A DNA stretch of 16,086 bases from Acanthaster planci (GCF_001949145.1 NW_019091763.1:40958-57043), one strand, 5' to 3'; shown: positions 1 through 12,100, counted from the stretch's first letter. Notes: generated by a model not told the origin, from the sequence alone. Translations and numbers: made by a program.

Positions 1-38
1 GAAAAACAATGCCAGCATGCCGAGTCCAACGTGACCTT
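1..38 (-). other. start of 3' UTR
   Basis: These 38 bases follow the TGA stop on the minus strand. No polyadenylation signal is visible before the window ends, so the 3' UTR continues outside. Confidence 0.7.
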
Positions 39-110
39 TCAGTTGTCATCCAGTTCCGGCCGAATGGCGCACGCATTCTCGTACTCATTGCGGATCACTG
101 CCATGTAAGT
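39..110 (-). CDS. RTK exon 15: C-terminal tail and stop
   Basis: The acceptor TTTTCTACAG is followed in phase 0 by 23 codons and TGA (residues 859-881). The tail starts [13 protein letters not shown]. Tyr868 lies in Y-E-N-A, which fits the pYxN consensus bound by Grb2-type SH2 domains. Vertebrate Tie tails have a comparable length and a tyrosine at a similar place. The upstream exon ends in phase 0, so the join is clean. Confidence 0.85.
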   Translation of the reverse strand, partial: TYMAVIRNEYENACAIRPELDDN

Positions 111-3100
111 CTGTAGAAAAGACAGAAAAAGGATAACGCGTCATTCTTTCACATGACAATGCATACAGTGGGTGGTAGTTATGGTTAACTATCCAATCGG
201 TAAGTGCATTCCAGTCTGAGAAAATTATCTGTATGATCGGAGACGAGAGGAAAATTTAATTCCTGCAAGTGACGTGAGCATACACGTTTGGACAAGTTTG
301 CCCAGGACAGCGACGGGAAAAGGCAGCATTCCAGTTCGTACATGTGTAGACGTGAACTCACGTGCTTAATCCGACTGTCAGCCATGTCACTGAGGATGTG
401 AACCAACTCAGTAAACGTCGGCCTGGCGTCTGGTTCCTCCTCCCAACACTCGCGCATCAGTGCATAGCTACACACAAGAAGCAGGAAACAAGACAGAGAG
501 AATTTTGGTCTCCTCCTGGCATTCTACGTCACCAACAGTTAGACCTAATGCGACAATCAATCAAGTAAAGATCGCTTGGTAGCAAAGGTGTACTTAACAA
601 AAACGTCAAAAATCTTTGTCAGTTTGTATTCGTGATTACATGTATTTATAAAATGCATTCATAGCAAAAGTGAGGTGAAGCGTGCATCCAGTAAGGGTGG
701 GGGGGGACTTAGCACTTCCTCTCCCGTTGTATACGCCTCTTAATACATCCTTTTGTTTTGCTTCTAGGAATTACAGCTTTTATGATCCATGATGCCCGTA
801 GTTTTTGTATTTGGCTTCCTTAACGTCACAGCAAATTCCTGGTACCCTTTTGCAACTTTAAATGGTGATGATTAAAAATAGATTCGGATGCAGCCTTTAA
901 ACTTTCGTGTAGGCTGCGTAGCGCCCTCACTGAGATGATCACAGTGGCTCTCAGCTTCATCATGGAAGACATTTTGGCTCATCTATACTAGTATTTCTGT
1001 GCTCTGAATGTATATGAATTCTCACATGTGGTCGTGACAGTTGTCTGGCTGGGGCATGCGGTACCCTCGTTTGATTGTCTCTGCCAGCGAGTCGTTCGAA
1101 ATGGACGGATACGGCGTCCCACCTTGACAAAAAAGTGGCAATTCACTAATGAGTATTATTATGCAACACAATCTGATCGATATCAGACCAGAGGTCACTG
1201 TAGGAAAGGACATTTACTGGCTGCCAGCAAATTTTGGACTGAGGCAGTAAATTCCTGTTCATTACGTCTACATAATTACGAAACAGCCTATTCCGTCGAA
1301 TGACAATGGAAATTGTCCCTTCATTAATAAGAAAGATATGATCAGAGGGATTAGTATACAGTACAGTCATAGTCTTTGTTCATACAGAAAAGGCTCGTAC
1401 TTCAACTATGAGTTGTGAGTGGATACTTGTGACTGAATTATGTGGCTTTGTAATTACCAAGCAATAACGTCTTGAATCAAACCTATTTGGGCATTCATAT
1501 TGGCAGGATTACGACCACGTGGCATCGTTTGGACGGTGGTTAGATACGACGTGATCTCTTTTTACCTGTCTACTCGAATTCTTCAAGATGCAGCAACACA
1601 GCCAGTTAAGTTAAGGTTCGCGTCCTCGCCCATCCGAATTAAAGAATGTCCACCTTTTGAGTCGTTTCTCCCACTTAGACCACGACCCTCCCTCCACTAT
1701 TGTTCATATTGTACAAAAAAAACAACGGGATTTTACTGGTGCTTTGAGATGAATCTATCATTTGTCCAGCGTTGGCTGGCTATGTATATTTGCATGTACA
1801 TGAAAGCTACATTCCTGTCGAAATTAAGCCATTGAGTAACTCCTCGGCTGGATGCGCGACTATTTTTCATTCACAGGCACAGTACATGCTTCACACGAAG
1901 TTACACACAGACATGCAGTCGACACCATCAGTGTATGGCACGGTCCGTGGATTTATATCTGTATGCTAGTTGCAGAAATACGCTAAATTTAAGTTAGCAA
2001 AGACAATCGATATGACTGTACGGAGCTGGGGACCTTTTACACCGCCAACAAGGAAGTTTCTAGAGTGACCGAATTGAGAACTACAGTTTACTGTCTCTTC
2101 AATGGAGATTACATTTACAACCTTGGACGTACATGCTTGCTCTTTTAAATCGACCAGTCACCAAAGGAAATTCTTCCGTTTGGAAAATACATGCATTTGG
2201 AATACCATCTCATTCATCTGGGAAGCATCATACGTAAGTTTCTAAACGATTAATCTGTTTTGCAAAATTGTACATGAATTGTGATTGCAGAAGTTGTTTT
2301 TAAAAGTTGTTTAATAACAGAGAAGAAAGTAAAACTGAGGTTTAACCGAAAGTAAAGTTGCTAGGCCCCCTATAGTGAATTTTAAAATAAACACGCAAAG
2401 AAAAAGGATAAAATAATAAAAGTTATACGTTGCCATTACAATAGACAAACATTAAAATAAAAAAAAATGAAATAAAACTAAAATGGGAGGGATTTTTTAA
2501 AAATGAAACTAAATTTCAAAACGTATGTAAAAATAAAGGAGACACATCAAAAACATTATATAGTGCAACGTGAGGAGTGGTTCGCTATAATTGAACATCG
2601 CTAATCTCAACAGAAAACATTACAGCGTCAAATCTAAAAATGTGAGTGTTAATTGTATTGAACGTCTAAAACAATCCGCTTTATTGTTGAGAGCATTTCT
2701 TACGGTGTTTGACGTTGCAATTTAATGTCAAAAGTGCTTTTTCTTTGTGTATCAAGTCGCTTTTGAAGAATATCCACACTACATTCTTAAAAACTACATT
2801 CTTTTGATGAATGTATCGTTAACATTCTTAAGAATAAGGCCCCCCCAAATAAAGACACGGGTTTCTGGTGACGGGCATGGTCCAGAGGTGGTGCGGTGAC
2901 GCGTTTTTTCCTCCCTCTTTTTTTCCTAGGAAGTGATGTACATGCACATGTACTTTAGATCGCGCGGCCTTGTTACTATGAGACGTGTGAATTAACAACT
3001 TTGAACGAATAAAAAGTCCATAAAATATGACGAGAGGCGATGGTTTCAGTCATCTCACTCAACCAAGAGGCTTCTATTCTTGGTATGACTGAGTTTGTTA

Positions 3101-6100
3101 AAATACAGGAGCACAACTACGGAATTATTAAAATTTAAAAATAAATGTTCAGCTCCAGTTTCCGGTTTGAAATGAAATTCTCAAGAGGTAGCAATATGTG
3201 ACCGTTCTTTGCACATTGTTTGCTGCTTTAGCTTAGAGGAAGTAAGTTGCACGTCAAATAGCCTATGAAAAAAAATCAAATGAAAACAGTTCAGGTCCAG
3301 AGTCAAAATGAAAATAAAATACTCATGAGGTAAATGATATACTGTGCACATCGTTTTCTGTTTTAGCTTATAAGAAACAAGCTGCATTTAACATATTGGG
3401 TAAGAAATTCAGTTCAGAAAATAAAATCTCCTCCCACTCTAATCTACCTTTGTTCTTAGCAAGTGAAGATCAACGATGCGTGACTTGTTACAATTTAACA
3501 ACTCGGCATTTTAACTTACCTGTGTGGTTGTCATAACGCGATACGTGTCCATCACTACTGCATGCACTGCATGCGTATGTACCCCCTCTGCCTCTTTGAC
3601 ACTGAAATAGACTGGCCCCTCTTGGTTTGTTGCTCGAAAGTGTTTTCAATTTATATACATACGCAGGACTCAAGACCACTTCGTTTGTCTGGTTCACAGA
3701 CGTACGTGGGCCCGGGTACGAATCAATTGGCTACGGCCGGAGATTACATGTACATCGAGTATTTGGCCGCATCCACGGCTGGTTCCCAGAGAATCAGGCA
3801 TGATATCAAGCCGCAGCCGCAGCCTTCGTGTAAAGATACACGAATGACGTCATCTGACGGAGTGCCCGACTGAAATGTGTGGAGGCCTTAGGGGACTCCT
3901 TTACCGTACATATTACTCAACTCCACCCATCAAAAACACGTTAAAATTACGCAGTACCAGAATTCCTGTCAATCAAGTAAGTTTTGGCAGCTTTTGTTAG
4001 GAAATCGATTTATGCAAAATAAAAAAGTCTTCTGCCGACGCGTGGGTCTACGGCGACGCGCGCGGTGACCAGAAACCGGAGACTTTTTTGGCCTAATCGA
4101 CACTTTACCGAATAGGGTGACGTCACCAGAGTGGTTTAATAAAAGTTTCGAGTTCAGGTGTCCCATTCCAACGACAACAAGGACACTAATTAAACTGACA
4201 AAACTCTTACACAATTCCAGAACGGACGTGAACAAAAAAGTCCCTTTTTTGCACTCACCAAATGTTGCTATTTCCCAAAGGAGGATTCCAAACGACCACC
4301 TTCATCATATACATGTACAGACAATTGAGAAATGTCTTCGGTTAACATACAGCAACTGCATTTCTAGTGTTATATAGAATGAAAAACAAAGATTATCGCG
4401 ATGACACATAAGTCCTATTCCGCATAAGTCAGCAGCAAGGAAGACAAACCTCGTATTAAGATTCACAGAAACTGAGAGAAAATCACACTCACAAGAGACA
4501 GTTCCCAGCATGTGATAAACACACACGGAACAAACATTTTGAAAGTTTACAATTCATAAGGTTGAGAGCCAAAAAATCCTATCTCTTGACTCCGCCGCCG
4601 AAATACATCTTTCTTGCCGTGACGTCACAGGCAAAATAGCACATCCCCGAAATGGGTTAAAGTTGTGAATTCATGCGTAATTCTTATCGACGCTTCTTTG
4701 GTTCTGGATCATGTCGGATACATTTTGTCAGGAATGTCTGTCCAGATTTTGTCTGAAAACAACTTATCGTGATGCTTAAGCCAATCTGAATTAGATAATA
4801 GAACGGCTTTCAAACTTACACATCGCTCTGTGAGGTGTACAGTTGGTTCCTTAACGATTCGATGGCCAACCAGCGAAGTGGTACTCGTCTCTGTCAAATT
4901 AACCGGGGGGGTTGAGATTTTTTGGCCCTATAACCATTATACATGCATTTGTCTAGATCTCTCCTCGCTCCTAAAGAAGGACAGTTTGCATGCCGAGGGA
5001 AGAAACAACGTTTCCACAAATATTGTGGATATAAAAGCAGTTAAATTCTCAAAAGATTCCCTTCTTTCAATTTTTCTCAATCAGGAATATTCCAATATTT
5101 ACGCACATTAAAAAATACTTAATGTTTGCATGTTAAAAATCTATTTTCCCTTTACATGACGCATACGTTTTTTTGTCAATAAAATGAGGAATGGGCTTTT
5201 CCCCCTTTATTCTCTTTACCTAGGTGTCATCAAATCACACCACACGTCTGTTCAACATATGCGAGGAATGTGAACAGATCCAGGACCGCGATCGGAAAAT
5301 TCTTGGAATAAAGGGATACAAGACACCTCGCTCTCTTCCCGTTGTCGGAGTTTTGTTACATAAAATAATAACGAACAGTTCGTGGTGACATTGCCAATTT
5401 AGTGAAGCAGGAAGCAATATCACACACACACAACCTAAAAGCACAAAAATAAAGGTGTTAAGAAGCTCCGACCGTTAGCATCACCAGGATTTTTTATCTG
5501 GGGGAGGGTTTTTTTTTCCATGGGGGAGGGAGCCACTTATCAGTGGGAAGGGTCAGTGTTGATACTTTTTAAAACAAGTTGGTGATTTTCATTCTCTTTG
5601 TTTTTAATCTCATTTCTTTCGCTTTTGTCCCCTTTTCATTTTCAATTTTTTCCCAGGGCAAGCGCCCCCTCCCATGCTGCCAATGGCTCTGACTTTTAAC
5701 AAACATTCAAGGTTGAATAAACATACCCTTGAAGTCTGAACGTAAATGTCCTCCCCTCGGGAAAGTCCAAAGTCGGAAACCTTGGCAATCAGTCTGTCCC
5801 CAAGCAGGATATTTCTCGCAGCCAAGTCGCGGTGAATGACCTGCAAAAGTTTACAGCTTTAAATAAAACGATCCCTAGAAACTCGCAGTTACATTTCACT
5901 TAAATCTGAGTCTGGACGTATAACTGTAACGACAGCGTGAACTTTGGTCATTAAACCTTACCGAGTCAAGTCGAAAGATGTCGCCCATGTACAAAAACGT
6001 ATGCGGTTTTTATCATCTGACAAACACAGTTACCAAATACTGTGAAGAATACAATTTCACCCACTAAACAGGATGTTTACCATTGTCTGTGACTGTTCAT

Positions 6101-9100
6101 GCGCGTGAAATTTTACTTATCGAGTACTCCCTCTGAATTGCACCAGGTCAGGCGCTGCAAACACATTCTTAGAATGCCATTATTGTTCAAAATGGTTAAA
6201 CTCTTAATTGCATATACTCTTGGACAAACTATTTTTAAACGTCAGGTATATTTTACGTGCATGTGTTGCACACGGCCAACATGCATGAAAATAAACACTT
6301 TCCGCAAACCTGTTACCGAGAAGTCTTTCCATGACTAAATTGCTTAGAGGCTTAGCCCTTGGTCCCTGTTCTTTTTGGACGGCAATCACAGCATTGATGC
6401 AAAGCTGCAGTAAATTTCTACACACCGAACTGTCAGCAAACGTAAGCATCGGCAGTACCATCTCTAAATAATATCGAGCACGACTTTTATACATGTAATG
6501 TCACTACAAGCGAACATGCAAAATTGTTCGTGTCGGTTATGCCTACCCCTGCTTTTGACAGATGCTCCATTCCCTTGGCAACATCCAGAGCAAACTTGAC
6601 CAACTGTTCCGAAGACAAGGCATCCTCGTCTGAGTCTGACTGTGACCTGGCCGTCCGTAGGTAGCTACGCAGATCACCGTAAGGAAGATACTCCAAAGCA
6701 ACATGCAGCACATCTGGGCATGCGCAGATCCAGACAAAAATTGTCTAATTTCTGGATGAGGAACTCAATTGCCATTTTCTCAGACATTTAAGTGGTTCAA
6801 TTTGCTGTAAGTATTATTCCTGCCCAATTTAACTTGCGCTTACCGTGATGTTGGCAGGCACCGAGCAGTAATACGATATTAGGGTGGTAGCCGATACAGG
6901 CCATCGTCCAGAGCTCATCCATGAAATCGTCTCGGTCGCATGCGGACGCGTATCCTACAAGGTTGAGTGGGAAAATGCCCACACTAACAAACAAACTAGC
7001 AATACACTAAACAATGAACGTGCCACACTAGTCTCAATGTGAATATTGGTAGGATTAGTGTCAATGGATCAATCCAACGCCATTCGCATGCCTCACAATT
7101 CAAATTGTATTTTGCATCGTGTGTTCCGAAGACAAGGCGTCCTTATCTNCATTTGCTCAATTTAACTTACGCTTACCGTGATGTTGGCAGGCACCGAGCA
7201 GTAATACGATATTAGGGTGGTAGCCGATACAGGCCATCATCCTGAGCTCATCCATGAAATCGTCTCGGTCGCATGCGGACGCGTATCCTACAAGGTTGAG
7301 TGGGAAAATGCCCACACTTATAAACAACAAACCAGTAATACACTCAACAATGATCGTGCCACACAAGTCTCAATGTGGAAATGAATTTTCTTTAAATATT
7401 AGTAGGATTGGTGCAAATGGATCAATCCAACGCCATTCGCATGCCTCAAAATACAAATTGTATGCTCCGAAGACAAGGTGTCCTCATCTGACTCTCACTG
7501 TGAATGGGCCATCAGCAGGTAGCTGAGCAGATCACCGTAAGGAAGATATTCCAAAGCAGCATACAACATCTATGTACATGGGATACAAATTGTATTTTTA
7601 ATTGGAAACAACTACCGGGGAGTGTTACCTTTTAGCATTTTGATAGCGGCCCTGGTCACTTCCCCGTCTTTTCTCACAGCACCCGAGCGCACCTCACCGA
7701 AGTTCCCACTTCCCAGCACTCGTTCATCGACGAAGAAGTCACTCCACGGAATTCCCCATCCCTGTGCCCAGGACGGTAGGCCGGAATCTTTGCTTTCCTC
7801 ATCGGGTATTGCGTGTTGTTGCGCTAAGGTATTCTGGCAGGTGACTTCATCTTCAGGTGACGTGCCATCGGGTCCCGAATCACCGATTACCGACTCCTGC
7901 AATTCAAATGAGTCCCGACCAACAAGTTCCTCAAAGAAATATCTGCAAATAATCTTACTGTGTTTCATATAAAATGTTTTAGATCTTACCATTTCGACAC
8001 TTTCATCCACATTCGATTTCATTTGGGCGCTTGTTCGCACCTCGTCGTTCTTCCTAGATCTTTTTGCACAAAGTACAAGAGCTGCAACTGCTGTGACCAA
8101 CATTCCACTTAATACGCCAACAACAACAAAGAGTATCGTCATGTTGAGTGTGCTCGGCGGTTCTGAATCTGTTGGTGGAAGCCCAGTGGTTAGAATTGGA
8201 TACTATATGCTTAATTACAACAATTTATAAGATGTACATGCTAGGCTTACAATGAACAGCGAGGAATTGCTGGGGAATGTAAACATGGAAAGGTTGTACA
8301 CAAACATCTCAGCTCAATCTAGTCGCCATCTCTGAACTGTCGACAGGAAAGGGTCAGTGAGCTTATATCTCATTTTGATATCTTCATAATGATGGATACT
8401 AAAGTCTTCTTAACTTATTAACGTATTAATTATTAAACTTATTAATAAACATATTTCCTTAAGTTCTTACCGGAGCAATCTCGAAGTTCAACAGTGATTG
8501 CCAGCTCTTCTCCCCTCTGACCCCTTGCTTGGCAGGTGAGGCTTTTGATGAACGTTTCCCCTTGCCGGTTGGAAGCAGTGAAGCTGCTGAACAGGTCAAC
8601 CCGTCCCGCCGTGCTTGGCGTCTGAACCACGGGGTTAGATTCTTCCCTTGCACCGTCAAGCACCCAAATGATTCCCCACTCGTTGGTTATCACTTGCTGT
8701 ACCGTGCATCCAAACGTCCTTCCAGTGCCGGATGGAACGCAGATGGGTCCTGAAGAGCCATCAACAGACTCACCAGTAGAAAGATCCACGAGATCCATCG
8801 AAGCATTCGACACAGAGCCTATAGACAGATCCAAATGTTGTTAAAGGAAGCTCAATGCTTTTAATACACCAATACACGCTAGAATAGCCGGATACGTACT
8901 TGAGTCGTTGAGTCTCGGAGGCTGGTTGACGATAACCCCGGAGCAAGATCGAAGCTGCACGGTNCCTTACTGTGTTTAGTATAAAATGGTTTAGATCTTA
9001 CCATCTCGACACTTTCATCCACATTCGATGTCATTTGGGCGCTTGTTCGCACCTCGTCGTTCTTCCTAGATCTTTTTTCACAAAGTACAAGAGCTGCAAC

Positions 9101-12100
9101 TGCTGTGACCAAGATTCCACTTAATACGCCGACAACAACAAAGAGTATCGTCATGTTGAGTGTGCTCGCCGGTTCTGAATCTGTTGGTGGAAGCCCAGAG
9201 GTTAGAATTGGATACTATATGCTTAATTACAACAATTTTATAAGATGTACATGATAGGCTTACAATGAACTTACAACGATCCTAGTTGGTTCGTATGTAA
9301 ACAACATTGTAATTTATCGTATAAGAGAACAGTATCTCCTACATCGTTGAAAGCACTGAAAAAATTCTCCGACACCCAGCCCCTCTTCCAGCATAAGCAA
9401 GCCACGACAAAAGTGAACTTGGTAGAGATATCAGAGGAGAATCTATTGACAAACGATTGTAAAAGGAATCTACTGTAACGGGAAGGTGAGTTTACTTTCC
9501 TATTTACAAATGGGCTCTACTCATTATCAGCTAATAATAAATCTACCAATAAGGAACTGACTTAACTACAAGAAGTTCGGGTTGTGGGTGATTTTCAAAC
9601 TGCACAGAATCCCAGGACATCGAAAGAGCAACGCTTTGGACTTTGCCAAATCCACGTTTGTAAATGTTCATCATTCTCTTATCAATCTGAAAAGCGAGCC
9701 AATTTAAAAGCCACAAACGTAGATACAGTAGTGAGCCTCGGGCCTGAATCTGATAACGTCAAATTGTTGTTTGGAATCGGTCTCTGAGCTCTCCTGCCTC
9801 TGTGACAAATAATTTCTTTGTTCTCTCGATTCCACGCAACATTTGTGGCTCACTAAAAGCAAAACAAAGTGGCTTCAGAAAATATTTTGAAAACTACCGA
9901 TCAAACTTTTAAATGTAACAGGTTCCTCTTACCTTGACACACATTGAACTTCACTGTCCTCGAAAGTAACTGTCTGTCATCAACACCCGCTCCCTGACAG
10001 GTAAGATTCCCCAAGAGCTCGGTTGGCGAACCCGACAAATTGATTATGCTACTGACGTTGACTAAACCACGTGTTCCTGTCTCCACTGAGCCGGTGACCA
10101 CCGGCTGTCCATCGATGATCCACGAGATACCCCAGATGCCGGGTTGAGCGTCTCGGACGGTGCATTCGAAGGAGCGAGCAAAGCCAGGCTGGACGCATAT
10201 GGGCCTGCTGTCAACCAGATTCCCCGTGAGGAGATCTCTCACGTCGACAGTTGTATCTGGTACTACGCACAAATAAAATTAAAGGATCCCTTAATTGTTA
10301 TTTCTGTTGAAGCAACTGAAAAAAACACCCGGTTAAGATATTCGATCTCTCAGAACGTCATGACATGAAGAAACCCGGCCTTAAGCTGAAAAGGTCTGAT
10401 TCAAACAAGCTTGTCTCGAAAGGAAACAATTCCTTATGAATTTTTATCTTATGAAATAATTTGATCGTCACTGTACATGTACATGGTGTATGTAGATGAG
10501 CATAGCTAAAGGTTAATAAACCTACCTGTTTCCTTTAAAAGTGATTGAGGCCCCATGAGGATCTCATGTAACTAAAGCTGGAAAAGATTTAGGTGTGGTC
10601 ATGTCACTGGACCCCATTATCATTTGCAATGACCAATTATAATCGTGAACTATGGAATATGTTTATTCTTAGCCTGCTGCAGGGGCTCCCTAACGACTTA
10701 TCGCGGTGTGGTCACCAGACTTCTCAAGACTCACGGGTATCAGAATGTAAAGGGGTCCTTGAATGAAGTTCTTCCTTACCCAGACAATCCTTGAGCTGCA
10801 CTGTTCTGTTGAGCAATTGTCCATCAGCACCCGCTGCCTGGCAAGTAAGGTTCTCTGTGAATCCTGCGGATGACTGGGGCAACCTAAATCTACTGCTGAC
10901 GTTGACTAGCCCACCCGTTCCTGTCTCCACTGAGCCGGTGACCACCGGCTGACCATCGATAATCCAGGAGATATCCCAAATGCCGGGTTGAGCGTATCGA
11001 ACGGTGCATTCAAACGTGCGTGTAGAGCCCAGCTGGCTGCAGATCGGTTCGGAATCACGGTCAAAGAGACTCCCCGTGAAAAGATCTCTGACGTCAATAG
11101 TCGCCTCTGGCACTGCACGCATATAAACAGTGTAAACTAACTCGATTAATGATTTTCTTCAGTTTGAGGTGCAGTTGTTCTAGTCAAGCAAATAAAACAA
11201 CCCGAACCATTCAAGCAAAGCGAGAGAGACATGTTATGGCAAAGGACTCAAAACACAAACATTTCACAAGAAAAGAAATGAGTAACCTCTGACAACTTTC
11301 CAAATGGGCCCTTGTCGGTCCAGTTCAGTTTGACTGTGAAGAGAGATTTTAATCCCTATAGGCCTACAGCCGAACACGGACAAGAAGAGCACTGTTTTCA
11401 ATATTAGATCCAAAGTCCTTTGTGTTTCTTTGTTTTCCATAATTAACAATACAAGGTAGGCCTAACCATTATAACAAGGTAATTTTTAAAGTCCCAAGGA
11501 CCTTGTTAGCATCGTTCCACCAGCTGTATACCCAGCCCTCCACACAGACCCAATAAACACATTTCAGCTCCTACTTTCCCATTATCAGCACTTCCTCGCC
11601 CAGTGTTGTACTTTGAACTGAGAGTTGAAAAAAGGGGATGAATGATTGGAAATTTCTATACAGTGTGTGAGCGAGACGTTTGGGGGTTTTCTTTCCCTCA
11701 TTTTATGCAACTAATTCTGTTGATCATTCATAATGCCGTTTGGGATTCCGTGATCCCCCAACACAATACTAACTCGACTACCACATCACATTGTGAAGCC
11801 GATAAAATAACAAAAAGCATTTTTATATCATATCCCCTGCCATCGTTGTATACCTGAAAGGTCGCCACCGTTTATGATATTTTTACAAACATTTCCTTCT
11901 GCGAATCATCAAATGTAAAACCAGGAAAAGTAATGTTACAATGCTTGATCCTAAACGTCTGTCTGTGCCATACGATAGCCTAACACACAGTAGTTGACAT
12001 TTTACTTGATTAAAACGGAAAGCTAAATCCTAGTCAAGGTGTCCTTAGTTTCTGTGCAACAGGAAATTCCCATTTGCAAATAAAACTTTTCAAAAGCGCT

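Larger units (their letters stand above)
1123..4258 (-). other. intron 12 (3136 bp), the largest intron
   Basis: Bounded by GTGAGT and GTCAAG. It holds very AT-rich sequence at about 2280-2540, a small tandem repeat at 3148-3430, a hairpin at 3826-3843, two TGACGTCA sites, and a short CpG-dense patch at about 4037-4072. Open frames of about 100 codons on the plus strand (1500-1835 and 3562-3873) have no recognisable protein features. No nested gene is supported. Confidence 0.75.
6825..7495 (-). repeat. two tandem copies of an exon 8 + truncated exon 9 unit
   Basis: Unit 1 is about 6825-7148 and unit 2 about 7158-7495. Both run from the intron 3' of exon 8, through exon 8 and the intron 5' of it, into a piece of exon 9. 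Shared landmarks outside the exons are GATCAATCCAACGCCATTCG, GCATGCCTCA and AATTGTAT. Small indels separate the copies. Unit 1 ends at the N at 7149. Confidence 0.85.

Noticed and set aside
1500-1835. 111-codon plus-strand open frame
   Set aside because: No recognisable domain or splice context; it lies in intron 12 of the minus-strand gene, so chance is the simpler reading.
3714-3724. GGGTACGAATC, like a tRNA or SINE B-box
   Set aside because: No matching A-box or cloverleaf at a suitable distance, so no tRNA or SINE can be supported.
3562-3873. 103-codon plus-strand open frame
   Set aside because: No recognisable protein features; it covers the hairpin and CRE-like site inside intron 12.
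5235-5260. DVW-like codons on the minus strand as the missing kinase exon
   Set aside because: The flanking text does not match a kinase, and the true DVW is formed by exons 11 and 12.
7612-8142. One long 176-codon minus-strand open frame as a single exon
   Set aside because: A strong GTAAGA donor and TTGCAG acceptor split it into transmembrane and P-loop exons, and the donor is kept in the duplicate copy. The read-through form is kept as a finding.
8459-8753. Overlapping open frames across Ig exon 5 on other frames and strand
   Set aside because: They are shadows of the Ig exon, whose frame is fixed by its splice phases and the Cys-Trp-Cys pattern.
10473-10486. TGTACATGTACATG palindromic string as a regulatory element
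   Set aside because: Similar strings recur across the window, so it is probably genome background.
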